A stretch of DNA of 64,000 nt from Mycolicibacterium fortuitum subsp. fortuitum (GTDB lineage: Bacteria; Actinomycetota; Actinomycetes; Mycobacteriales; Mycobacteriaceae), in contig NZ_AP025518.1 of NCBI RefSeq assembly GCF_022179545.1, positions 4,774,001 through 4,838,000 of the forward strand, written 5' to 3'. The position numbers and the translations under genes are program-made. Positions 8,254-16,147 of this stretch are shown here, piece after piece. The notes beneath the pieces were generated by a model that saw only the letters and a list, made by a program, of their open reading frames with translations, searched no databases and was not told the origin of the DNA. Each line of letters starts with the position of its first letter. The first letter of the stretch is position 1.

Positions 8254-8929
8254 CGCGGCGCCGTTCGACGCCGAGTCGGGCCAGCAGCACCACGGTGAAC
8301 CCGGCGAAGGCGCAGACCAGCAGCTGACCGGGCACCACCAGCCAGGCGACCACCGCACAGGCCACCGCCGTCAGTGCGGTCAGCCGGTCAGGCCGCTGCC
8401 GGTACGCGTCGATGGCCAGCACTACGAACAGCGCTGTCAGGGCGAAATCCAGCCCCTGCAATCGTTCGACCGGCAGGGCCGAACCGATCAGTCCACCCAG
8501 CGCGGCACCCGTGACCCAGAGCCCCTGCAACGCCGCCTGCATCATCAGGATCGACCGGCTCGTCCAATGCTCGGCGGCCGGGCTGACCGCCACCGCGTAC
8601 GCCTCGTCCGACAGCGCGTAGGTGCTGTAGAGCTTGCCCACCGGGCTCTTGATGCGGTCCAGCGGAAACGAGAGCGCATAGAACGCGTGCCGGCTGTTGA
8701 CGATGAACGTGGTCAGGGCGACCGCGCCCATAGGTGCCGCCGTTGCCGCCAGACCCACCATGAGGAATTCCAGGGAACCGGCGTAGATCACCGCGGCGAA
8801 GGCCGGCGCCCACCACCAGTCCAGGCCCGCGTGGACCACCAGCAGCCCCAGAGCCATGCCCAGCGGAATGAAGGCCAGGCCGATCGGCGCGGTCACCGAC
8901 ATGACCTTGCGCAAAGAGTGGTCGGACAT
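8246..8929 (-). CDS. azlC: Branched-chain amino acid permease AzlC
   Basis: A 227-residue AzlC/YgaZ-family membrane protein. Family hallmarks are AGSLEFLMVGLAATAAPMGAVALTTFIVNSRHAFYALSFP and the SDEAYAVAV loop, followed by several further hydrophobic segments. AzlC with AzlD exports branched-chain amino acids and analogues. I place the start at the ATG at 8929 (MSDHSLRK), since upstream in-frame residues do not resemble the family. It lies 46 bases after the DUF1876 gene on the same strand and could share its transcript. Confidence 0.88.
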   Translation of the reverse strand: MSDHSLRKVMSVTAPIGLAFIPLGMALGLLVVHAGLDWWWAPAFAAVIYAGSLEFLMVGLAATAAPMGAVALTTFIVNSRHAFYALSFPLDRIKSPVGKLYSTYALSDEAYAVAVSPAAEHWTSRSILMMQAALQGLWVTGAALGGLIGSALPVERLQGLDFALTALFVVLAIDAYRQRPDRLTALTAVACAVVAWLVVPGQLLVCAFAGFTVVLLARLGVERRRDA

Positions 8930-8975
8930 GCCGAAGAGTGTGCCGCACCCGGTGCGGCCGCCCTGGCAGGCCAGT

Positions 8976-9251
8976 TCAGCGGTACAAATGCACCGGGTGG
9001 TGTGTGGACTGCTCGATACGTGCCGATGCGGCGTGCAGCAGATCGCTGCCCAATGCGATGAGCGCACGGGCCGCAGCGATCTCCTCACCGATCATCGGCG
9101 CACCGGGGTCTTTCGGGTTGCGATAGGCGTCTCCGGTGGTGGACATCGTGTCGTCGCGCACCTGCGCCCGAGCCGAGGCGTGGGTGTGGATCTCGTCCTC
9201 GGAGAACTCGATCTCGATGAGCCATTTGTTGGTCAGATCCTTGTCGTACAT
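8976..9251 (-). CDS. DUF1876 protein (Rv1738/Rv2632c-like)
   Basis: A 91-residue protein. The first half forms strands with an acidic IEIEFSEDEIHTHASARAQV segment. The second half carries the family pattern IGEEIAAARALIALGSDLLHAASARIEQSTHHPVHLY. Known members are Rv1738 and Rv2632c of M. tuberculosis, small hypoxia- or stress-linked proteins with a fold resembling ribosome hibernation factors. The role here is inferred only. The ATG at 9251 has a strong GGAGG-type ribosome-binding site that lies inside the end of the transporter gene, and the start overlaps near that gene's stop, so the two are cotranscribed. Confidence 0.8.
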   Translation of the reverse strand: MYDKDLTNKWLIEIEFSEDEIHTHASARAQVRDDTMSTTGDAYRNPKDPGAPMIGEEIAAARALIALGSDLLHAASARIEQSTHHPVHLYR

Positions 9252-9252
9252 C

Positions 9253-10326
9253 TCAATCACCCTCCACCTCCAAGGGTGCGCCCGTTAGGCCCCTGACACC
9301 AGGCCGCAGCGTGACGAACAAGTGGCGCAGCATGGCCACGAACACCACAGCCCACACCGCCAGCGCGATCCAGCTCTCGAGGTAGCCGATACGTTCCACG
9401 ATCGGCAACTGGTCGGCCTGGCCGAGGTAATGGCCGCCCACGCCGTACATACCCAGCGGGAAGACCACACTCCACAGGGTGGCGTCGTACCGCAACGGAA
9501 TACGGTGAACCCAGTGCCGCCAGACTCCTGCGGCGATCAACGGTGGAATGAGCCAGGTACCGAAGGCCCAGAAGAACACCGACGTCCCCGCGATCAGGCC
9601 GCGGGTGGCGGCGACCATGGGTGCGTCCGCCATCTCCACGATCCGGGCCCCGGCCACCACGGTGATGGCGGTGGCACCCATCGCCACCCAGTACGGCGGT
9701 GTGAGATCGGCGGGCCGCAACGGATACACCAGCATGCGAATCGCCACGAAAATCCCCGCCGCGCCGTAGAGAAAGATCCCCACCGACCAGGAGAACACCG
9801 CCAGCAGGGCCAATTCCGAACGGCCCTCGTCGATTTCGGGCTGCAAGGCAGCAGCCAGCACCGCGACGGACTGGCTGGCGACGACCCAGATGAACCAGGT
9901 GCCGTTGGCACTCTGCAGCACCGGCCGTGCCGCCTGACCGAGCACCGCCGTCCACGGCACCACGTAGCCCAGCACCATCCACGCCACCCATCCGGTCGCC
10001 AAGAGCCCGAACGCCGGCCCGTAATGACCGTCAGCGGCCAATCTGGTGCCCACCACACACGTCGCCGCCACGAACGTGAACATGGCGAAACCCCGTCGCG
10101 GATCGGTCAGATCAGCCATGAACTCCCGGCGAGAGGTAACGGTCCGGATGACGGTCAGCGCGACCAGCACCACATAGGCGGCCGCCGCAACCCACAACAG
10201 CACCACCGAAACCGCATGGGCGCGGTGGTAAGTCATGGCGATGGACATGATGCCGGTGGCCATTACGAGGGCGAAGTAACCCGGATGCAGGGTGCGTACT
10301 GCCTCGCGGACTCTCGGCTCGCTCAT
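9253..10326 (-). CDS. TDT-family (TehA/SLAC1-type) transporter
   Basis: A 357-residue integral membrane protein with about ten hydrophobic segments. It opens with LHPGYFALVMATGIMSIA, the first-helix signature of tellurite-resistance/dicarboxylate transporter (TDT) proteins. Members include TehA, Mae1 malate permease and SLAC1 anion channels, and sulfite exporters also belong here. Substrate cannot be assigned. The start ATG at 10326 (MSEPRVREAVRTL) precedes the first helix. It is divergent from the sulfatase operon across 137 bases and upstream of the DUF1876 gene in the same transcript. Confidence 0.85.
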   Translation of the reverse strand: MSEPRVREAVRTLHPGYFALVMATGIMSIAMTYHRAHAVSVVLLWVAAAAYVVLVALTVIRTVTSRREFMADLTDPRRGFAMFTFVAATCVVGTRLAADGHYGPAFGLLATGWVAWMVLGYVVPWTAVLGQAARPVLQSANGTWFIWVVASQSVAVLAAALQPEIDEGRSELALLAVFSWSVGIFLYGAAGIFVAIRMLVYPLRPADLTPPYWVAMGATAITVVAGARIVEMADAPMVAATRGLIAGTSVFFWAFGTWLIPPLIAAGVWRHWVHRIPLRYDATLWSVVFPLGMYGVGGHYLGQADQLPIVERIGYLESWIALAVWAVVFVAMLRHLFVTLRPGVRGLTGAPLEVEGD

Positions 10327-10463
10327 GGCTCTGGTCTTACCACCGCATCGTCAGGCGAAAGCGGAAATTTTGGGCGACAAGCGGGCGAAGCAACGGCGAG
10401 CATGCCACCGAGCGCCTACGGTCGAAACCGGGGCGGGTGGATCTGTCGAGGCGAGGAGCCAAC

Positions 10464-12014
10464 ATGCCAAACGGCAAGCCGAACATTCTCGTGATCTGGG
10501 GCGACGACATCGGGATCAGCAACCTCAGTTGCTACAGCGACGGTTTGATGGGCTACCGCACGCCCAACATCGATCGTCTGGCCAACGAGGGCATGCGATT
10601 CACAGACTCCTACGGCGAGCAAAGTTGCACCGCCGGACGGGCAGCCTTCATCAGTGGGCAAAGCGTCTACCGCACCGGAATGAGCAAAGTCGGTGTGCCC
10701 GGGGTGGATATCGGTTGGGCCGCAGAGGATCCGACGATCGCCGAATTACTCAAGCCATTGGGTTATGCCACCGGCCAGTTCGGCAAGAACCACTTCGGTG
10801 ACCTCAACAAGTACCTGCCGACCGTGCACGGATTCGACGAGTTCTTCGGCAACCTCTACCACCTCAACGCCGAGGAAGAGCCGGAGAACTTCGACTATCC
10901 CCACGAGGACCGTTACCCGCGGCTGTACAACCTGGCCAAACCGCGGGGCGTGCTCAAGTGCAAGGCCACCACCGAGGTTTCCACCGAACCCGATGACCCG
11001 AAGTTCGGGCCCGTCGGCAAGCAGACCATCGAGGACACCGGCCCGCTGAACACCAAGCGCATGGAGACCATCGACGAGGACATCGCCGACGCCACGGTCG
11101 ACTACATCAAGCGTCAACATGCGGAGGGCAATCCGTTCTTCGTCTGGTGCAACTTCACCCACATGCACCTCTACACGCACACCAAGCCGGAAAGCCGCGG
11201 GCAGGCCGGGCTGTGGCAGTCGCCGTACCACGACACGATGATCGACCACGACCGCAATGTCGGGACCGTGCTGAACGTGCTCGACGAACTCGGCATCGCC
11301 GACGACACCATCGTCATCTACTCCACCGACAACGGCCCGCACCGCAACACCTGGCCTGACGGTGGCACCACCCCGTTCCGCAGCGAGAAGAACACCAACT
11401 GGGAAGGTGCATTCCGTGTTCCGGAACTGATCCGATGGCCCGGAAAGATCAAGGCGGGCACGGTATCGAACGAGATTATCCAGCACCATGACTGGCTGCC
11501 GACGTTGCTCGCTGCCGCCGGTGAGCCCGACATCGCCGAGAAGCTCAAGAAGGGCCATAAGGCCGGCGCCGACGGGAACACCGAATACAAGGTCCATATC
11601 GACGGCTACAACCTGCTGCCCTATCTGACCGGCGAGGTCGACGCCAGCCCGCGGCGCGGATTCTTCTACTTCTCCGACGACGGTGACCTGGTGGCCATGC
11701 GGTTCGAGAACTGGAAGATCGTATTCCAGGAACAGCGGTGCGAAGGCACCCTTCGGGTTTGGGCCGAGCCCTTCACGCCGCTGCGGGTACCCAAGCTGTT
11801 CAACTTGCGCACCGATCCGTACGAGTACGCCGACATCACGTCGAACACCTATTACGAATGGCTGCTGCGCCATGACTTCTTCGTCTTCTACGCAACGGCC
11901 ATGGCGACGAAGTTTCTCGAGACGTTCAAGGAGTTCCCGCCGCGCCACCCACCGGCCAGCTTCAGTGTCGACCAGGTGGTCGAGAAGCTGCACGAGTTCC
12001 TGGCGAAAGACTGA
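10464..12014 (+). CDS. Type I sulfatase (arylsulfatase)
   Basis: A 516-residue alkaline-phosphatase-superfamily sulfatase. Metal-binding Asp-Asp is at residues 14-15 (IWGDDIG). The sulfatase signature SCTAGRA gives Cys55, which must be converted to formylglycine. STDNGPH (about residue 294) supplies further metal and active-site residues. There is no signal peptide, so it is cytoplasmic. Substrate is unknown. The ATG at 10464 follows GAGGAG 8 bases upstream. It is the first gene of an operon with an HAD phosphatase and the formylglycine-generating enzyme that would activate it. The final residues end in KLHEFLAKD; see the note on 12015-12080. Confidence 0.92.
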   Translation: MPNGKPNILVIWGDDIGISNLSCYSDGLMGYRTPNIDRLANEGMRFTDSYGEQSCTAGRAAFISGQSVYRTGMSKVGVPGVDIGWAAEDPTIAELLKPLGYATGQFGKNHFGDLNKYLPTVHGFDEFFGNLYHLNAEEEPENFDYPHEDRYPRLYNLAKPRGVLKCKATTEVSTEPDDPKFGPVGKQTIEDTGPLNTKRMETIDEDIADATVDYIKRQHAEGNPFFVWCNFTHMHLYTHTKPESRGQAGLWQSPYHDTMIDHDRNVGTVLNVLDELGIADDTIVIYSTDNGPHRNTWPDGGTTPFRSEKNTNWEGAFRVPELIRWPGKIKAGTVSNEIIQHHDWLPTLLAAAGEPDIAEKLKKGHKAGADGNTEYKVHIDGYNLLPYLTGEVDASPRRGFFYFSDDGDLVAMRFENWKIVFQEQRCEGTLRVWAEPFTPLRVPKLFNLRTDPYEYADITSNTYYEWLLRHDFFVFYATAMATKFLETFKEFPPRHPPASFSVDQVVEKLHEFLAKD

Positions 12015-12080
12015 CCGAGCTCGGCTTGAATCCTGCCGTGGAAAAGCTGACCAAACACCTCGAGTCGATCGGCGGCTGAG

Positions 12081-12980
12081 TTGGACGTACTGCAGTCCTG
12101 GAAAGACGGGCCCACGAAGTCGGCGATCATCGACTTCGTGGGCCGGGCCGACGAGCAGGTGCCTCCAGAGCAGCGCGTCGCCGTGTTCGACAACGACGGC
12201 ACGCTGTGGTGTGAGAAGCCCGCCTACATCCAACTGGACTTCCTCGTGCGCCGATTGGCCGAGCAGGCGGCCGCCGACCCGGCGCTGGCAGCCAAGCAGC
12301 CCTATACAGCGGCAGCCGCAGGCGACCTCGGATGGTTCGGCGACGCCGTCACCAAGCATTACAACGGCGACGACTCCGCACTCAAAGTCCTTGCCGGTGG
12401 CGTACTTTCCGCCTATGCGGGGCTGACGGTCGAAGACCACGCCGCTCGGATCAAAGACTTCTTCGCCGAGGCACAGCACCCGACGCTAGGGCGTCCGTAC
12501 ACCACGTGTGGCTACCGACCGATGATCGAGTTGCTGCGTTATCTGGAGGCCAACGGTTTCACCAACTACATCGTCTCCGGAGGCGGCCGTGATTTCATGC
12601 GCCCGGTGACAGCGTCGATGTACGGCATTCCACCGGAGCGGGTGATCGGCAGTTCGGTGGGGTTGGATTTCGTCGACGGCCAACTCAGGACCACAGCCAC
12701 TCCGGAGTTCCTCAACGACGGTCCGGTCAAAGCGGTGCGCATCTGGGGACGTATCGGGCGTCGGCCGATCTTCGCGGCAGGCAACTCCAACGGCGATATC
12801 CAGATGCTCGAATATGTCGGTGGCACGCCGGGGCCGTCGTTGGGCCTGCTGGTACGTCACGACGACGCCGATCGCGAATTCGATTACACCGCAGGGGCGG
12901 AGAAGGTGCTGGGGCTCGCCGCCGACCGCGGCTGGTCGGTGGCGAGTATGCGCGACGATTGGACGACGGTCTTTGACTGA
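12081..12980 (+). CDS. HAD-superfamily hydrolase in the sulfatase operon
   Basis: A 299-residue HAD phosphatase-like protein. Motif I is VAVFDNDGTLW (DxDGT with nucleophile Asp near residue 37), motif II is YIVSGGGRDFM with the Ser, and motif IV is the GNSNGDIQML acidic pair region. Such enzymes usually hydrolyse small phosphoesters with Mg2+. The natural substrate is unknown. The probable start is the TTG at 12081, directly after a TGA in another frame. A weak ribosome-binding site and a 66-base gap from the sulfatase fit an operon. Its place between a sulfatase and its maturase suggests a role in the same sulfated or phosphorylated substrate route, which is inference. Confidence 0.82.
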   Translation: MDVLQSWKDGPTKSAIIDFVGRADEQVPPEQRVAVFDNDGTLWCEKPAYIQLDFLVRRLAEQAAADPALAAKQPYTAAAAGDLGWFGDAVTKHYNGDDSALKVLAGGVLSAYAGLTVEDHAARIKDFFAEAQHPTLGRPYTTCGYRPMIELLRYLEANGFTNYIVSGGGRDFMRPVTASMYGIPPERVIGSSVGLDFVDGQLRTTATPEFLNDGPVKAVRIWGRIGRRPIFAAGNSNGDIQMLEYVGGTPGPSLGLLVRHDDADREFDYTAGAEKVLGLAADRGWSVASMRDDWTTVFD

Positions 12981-12997
12981 GCCTGCTCCGAGATCAT

Positions 12998-13054
12998 CGA
13001 CTCTGCGGTCTGGGCACAAAAGTCCCAGTAACCCTCGCCCTGAGCGCAGACTCG
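12998..13054. repeat. Imperfect CGAGTCTGCG-type inverted repeat
   Basis: CGACTCTGCG (12998-13007) and CGCAGACTCG (13045-13054) are inverted with one mismatch. The right arm ends only 4 bases before the formylglycine-generating-enzyme start. The right arm is identical to the repeated decamer at 57.7-58.9 kb. It may affect expression of the third gene of the operon. Confidence 0.45.
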
Positions 13055-13058
13055 ACGC

Positions 13059-13943
13059 ATGACCTCAGACGATCTGGTCTGGATTCCGGCGCAGGTGACG
13101 ACGCTCGGCTCCGACGCGCACTACCCGGAAGAGGCGCCTGCACGGGAGGTCTCCACCGCGGGGTTCTGGATCCAGCCGCACCAGGTGACCAACGCCGCAT
13201 ACACCGAATTCGTATCAGCGACAGGCTATGTCACGGTCGCCGAACGTCCGGTCAATCCGGACGAGTTCCCCGGTGCGCCGCCGGAGAACCTGGTGCCCGG
13301 ATCCATGGTGTTCCGCCGCACCGCAGGCCCGGTGGATCTGCGGCATCTCAACCTGTGGTGGGCGTGGACACCGGGCGCGTGCTGGAATCACCCCCGCGGA
13401 CCCAAATCGTCGCTGAAGGGACGCGAGCAGCATCCCGTCGTACACATCGCCTTCGAGGATGCGCAGGCTTATGCGGACTGGGCCGGGCTGGCGTTGCCCA
13501 CCGAAGCGGAGTGGGAGACCGCGGCGCGCGGCGGGATCGCCGGCGCGGCATATACGTGGGGTGACGAGCCGGAGAAGCCGGGCCGGCAACTGGCGAACTA
13601 CTGGCACGGCGAATTCCCGTACCTTCCCGACACCGGTTACGGCACAACCAAACCGGTGGGCAGCTTCGAGCCGAACGGCTACGGCCTGTTCGACATGGCG
13701 GGCAATGTCTGGGAGTGGACCACCGACTGGTACGGCGAGGACCGGGCCACCACGCCGTGCTGCGCCGCCGACAGCTACGACCCCAACCAGCCGCAGTTCC
13801 AGATCGGGCGCAAGGTGATCAAAGGCGGCTCGTTCCTGTGCGCCGACAGCTACTGCATGCGGTACCGCCCAGCCGCCCGCAGGCCCCAGATGGTGGATAC
13901 CGGCATGAGCCACATCGGTTTTCGATGTGTGAGGAGGCCCTAG
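13059..13943 (+). CDS. Formylglycine-generating enzyme (sulfatase maturase)
   Basis: A 294-residue aerobic FGE (SUMF1 family) that oxidises the sulfatase-motif cysteine to formylglycine using Cu(I) and O2. The fold's markers are LPTEAEWETAARGG (about 146-159), GLFDMAGNVWEWTTDWYG (about 209-226) and KGGSFLCADSYCMRYRPAARR. Cys261 and Cys266 have the five-residue spacing of the catalytic copper-binding pair of S. coelicolor FGE. It is the third gene of the sulfatase operon and presumably acts on Cys55 of that sulfatase and others in the cell. Its TAG stop shares CTAG with the convergent TetR gene. Confidence 0.94.
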   Translation: MTSDDLVWIPAQVTTLGSDAHYPEEAPAREVSTAGFWIQPHQVTNAAYTEFVSATGYVTVAERPVNPDEFPGAPPENLVPGSMVFRRTAGPVDLRHLNLWWAWTPGACWNHPRGPKSSLKGREQHPVVHIAFEDAQAYADWAGLALPTEAEWETAARGGIAGAAYTWGDEPEKPGRQLANYWHGEFPYLPDTGYGTTKPVGSFEPNGYGLFDMAGNVWEWTTDWYGEDRATTPCCAADSYDPNQPQFQIGRKVIKGGSFLCADSYCMRYRPAARRPQMVDTGMSHIGFRCVRRP

Positions 13944-14494
13944 CCGAACGCCGGGGCAACAAAGCGCCGCAGCATCTCCAGCTCGGTCGCTTCATCGGGA
14001 CCCGGCCAGACCAGCAACGACAACACCAGGCGCACGATCCACGCCGCAGCTGCCGGATCGTCCTCCCCCAGCCCGGTGAGCTCGGTGGCGAAGGCGGCCG
14101 GCACGGACGATTGCGTGAGATCGGCCATCACACCGCCGCCGCGCAGCGAGGCCAGTAGTAGGCCGAACATCGGATCACATCGAATGCGTTGCAGTGCAAC
14201 AGTGATCGCGGTGAGCACACGTTCGGCTCCGCTCAGGCCATCGACCGCGCGGCGCACCTCCCCCACGATCGACACAGCCAGCCTGGCCAGCACAGCGTCG
14301 CGGATCTGCGCCTTGCCGCCCGCGTGCCGGTAGATCGTCGCCCGCGAACAGTGCACCCGCGCGGCCAACACATCGATGTCCAGGGCGTCGAGCCCGTCGC
14401 GGGCGGCCAACTCGGCAGCCGCCGAGTAGATGCGCTCGGCGGCCTCGGCGCGCCGGTTGCCGCCGACCAACCAATCCGTCCGCTCCGGAGACAT
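13940..14494 (-). CDS. TetR-family transcriptional regulator
   Basis: A 184-residue TetR protein. The N-terminal HTH spans about residues 15-60 (AAERIYSAAAELAARDGLDALDIDVLAARVHCSRATIYRHAGGKAQIRDAV), where the CSRATIYRHAGGK recognition helix is canonical. The C-terminal ligand domain is short. The ATG at 14494 (MSPERTDW) was preferred to the GTG at 14542 because the latter would cross the apparent operator. It is divergent from a cytochrome P450 gene, so it probably represses that gene and itself. It overlaps the FGE stop by 4 bases. Confidence 0.88.
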   Translation of the reverse strand: MSPERTDWLVGGNRRAEAAERIYSAAAELAARDGLDALDIDVLAARVHCSRATIYRHAGGKAQIRDAVLARLAVSIVGEVRRAVDGLSGAERVLTAITVALQRIRCDPMFGLLLASLRGGGVMADLTQSSVPAAFATELTGLGEDDPAAAAWIVRLVLSLLVWPGPDEATELEMLRRFVAPAFG

Positions 14495-14497
14495 GAC

Positions 14498-14541
14498 TGA
14501 GAATTTATCGCAGTATGAGACAGAATCCCAATTAATTCTCA
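14498..14541. promoter_or_regulatory. Candidate TetR operator region
   Basis: Inverted arms TGAGAATT (14498-14505) and AATTCTCA (14534-14541) in an AT-richer stretch between the TetR and P450 genes. One arm starts 4 bases upstream of the TetR ATG. The 28-base spacing is long for one TetR dimer, so the arms may be halves of two sites. Confidence 0.4.
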
Positions 14542-14660
14542 CCGCCGGTGCAGGTCACCGCCCCGCACTGAGACACCCCGCGCACGCGGGCCCGATCGGC
14601 CCGATATCAACTTCGGCCGACACCGTTGACTGGCCACCAACCGGCCGCCAACCTGGTCAA

Positions 14661-15860
14661 ATGCTTCTGGCGCACGAACTATTCGAACCGGCCTGCCTGC
14701 AGGATCCGTACCCGCTCTACGACCGGCTGCGGGCCCAGTCCCCGGTGGCACGCGTCGGCGACTCGGCGTTCTTCGTGGTGAGTTCGTTCGAAGCCGTCCT
14801 CGAAGCCACCGCGCGCACCGAGGACTTCTCGTCGAACCTCACGGCGACCATGTGGTCGCAACCGGACGGCACCGTGACCGCTTTCGGCATGGGTGAGCCG
14901 GGCGATCCGATCCATGTGCTGGCCACCGCCGACGATCCGATCCACGCCGCCCATCGCAAATTGGTGCTGCCTCGGATGGCGGCCAAGCGGATCTCCGAGC
15001 TCGAGCCGTTCATCGCCGCCACGGCCGCAGAACTCATCGCCGAAGCCGGCGAGGAGTTCGAGTGGATGTCCGCACTGGCCGACCGGCTGCCCATGCTTGT
15101 GGTCGCAAAGCTGCTGGGACTACCGGCCCACGATGTCGAACGCCTCGTGAGCTGGGCGTACGCCAGCACCCAGCTTCTCGACGGCTTGGTCGATGCCGAC
15201 CAGCTGACAGCATCGGGGATCGCGGCGGTCGAACTCGGCGGCTACCTGACCGACCGGTTCACCGAAGCTTCGGCAAACCCCGGCGAGGATCTACTGGGCG
15301 ACCTGGCCTCGTACTGCGCGGCCGAGCGAGTGTCCCAAGACACGGCAGTGTTCATGCTGATCCAGCTGGTCGGCGCGGGAGGCGAATCGACCGCGTCACT
15401 GATCGGTAGCGCCGTCGGGATCCTCAGCCGACGGCCCGACCTGGCCGAGATGCTGCGCCACGATCCCACGATGATCGCGCCATTTCTAGAGGAGGTGTTG
15501 CGTCTCGAGTCCCCGTTCCGGGGGCACTATCGCCACGTCTTGTCCGATACCGAACTGGCAGGCGTCTCATTGCCCACAAACAGCCATCTACTGCTGCTGT
15601 GGGGCGCGGCCAACCGGGACGAGGCGGTGTTCGAGAACCCGAACGAGTTCCGGCTGGACCGGCCGAACATCAAGAATCACTTGGCATTCGGCAAGGGCGG
15701 GCATTTCTGCATCGGGGCCGCACTGGCCCGGCTCGAAGCCCGCATCGTGATGTCGTCGCTACTGGCGACAGGAAGCACCATTCGGCCGGCAGGCGATGCC
15801 GAGTGGCAACCCAGCCTGCTGGTGCGCCGCTTACGTCACCTTCCGCTGAGCCTGCGGTGA
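14661..15860 (+). CDS. Cytochrome P450
   Basis: A P450 of about 399 residues. The I-helix oxygen-activation motif is VGAGGEST, the ExxR motif lies in EEVLRLESPFR, and the heme-binding loop is AFGKGGHFCIGAALARLEARI with axial Cys350. The enzyme would hydroxylate a hydrophobic substrate with ferredoxin partners; no ferredoxin gene is adjacent. The start is uncertain. The ATG at 14661 gives the usual short N-terminus (MLLAHELFEPACLQDPYPLY), while an in-frame ATG at 14493 would add 56 unusual residues and cross the divergent promoter. It is probably regulated by the adjacent TetR protein. Confidence 0.9.
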   Translation: MLLAHELFEPACLQDPYPLYDRLRAQSPVARVGDSAFFVVSSFEAVLEATARTEDFSSNLTATMWSQPDGTVTAFGMGEPGDPIHVLATADDPIHAAHRKLVLPRMAAKRISELEPFIAATAAELIAEAGEEFEWMSALADRLPMLVVAKLLGLPAHDVERLVSWAYASTQLLDGLVDADQLTASGIAAVELGGYLTDRFTEASANPGEDLLGDLASYCAAERVSQDTAVFMLIQLVGAGGESTASLIGSAVGILSRRPDLAEMLRHDPTMIAPFLEEVLRLESPFRGHYRHVLSDTELAGVSLPTNSHLLLLWGAANRDEAVFENPNEFRLDRPNIKNHLAFGKGGHFCIGAALARLEARIVMSSLLATGSTIRPAGDAEWQPSLLVRRLRHLPLSLR

Positions 15861-15871
15861 ACTACGCGGAC

Positions 15872-16147
15872 TCAGGCGGCGTGTGTCGCAAGCGTGATGC
15901 TGTCGTCGTCGACGAACACCAAACCGCCGTCGTCGAGGTTCACTGCCCACCGTCGCGCCGGTTCGACGATGCGCTCACCGGCGACCTCAACCGCGGTCCC
16001 GGCCAAATCGGCGAAATCTTCCACGACCACACCGTGAAGTTCGTCGTCAGTTCCCGGATAGACGAGCACCGACGAGCCCACAGCAACGTCCTTGGCAATT
16101 TCGCCGGAGTCACTGTCGTTAACCCCTGTCACGACATCTTCGGACAT
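15872..16147 (-). CDS. Small hypothetical protein
   Basis: A 91-residue acidic protein starting MSEDVVTGVNDSDSGEIAKDVAVGSSVLVYPGTDDE. The remainder alternates short beta-strand segments (LHGVVVEDFADLAG, RWAVNLDDGGLVFVDDDSITLA), which suggests a small all-beta domain. I do not recognise a family. The start is set by a strong GGGGAGG ribosome-binding site 6 nt before the ATG at 16147; the frame stays open further upstream, but that stretch lacks protein-like features. It is convergent with the P450 gene, leaving 11 bases between stops. Confidence 0.6.
   Translation of the reverse strand: MSEDVVTGVNDSDSGEIAKDVAVGSSVLVYPGTDDELHGVVVEDFADLAGTAVEVAGERIVEPARRWAVNLDDGGLVFVDDDSITLATHAA

Noticed and set aside
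10746..12479. 577-codon minus-strand frame opposite the sulfatase
   Set aside because: Antisense shadow; the sulfatase has catalytic motifs and an operon context.
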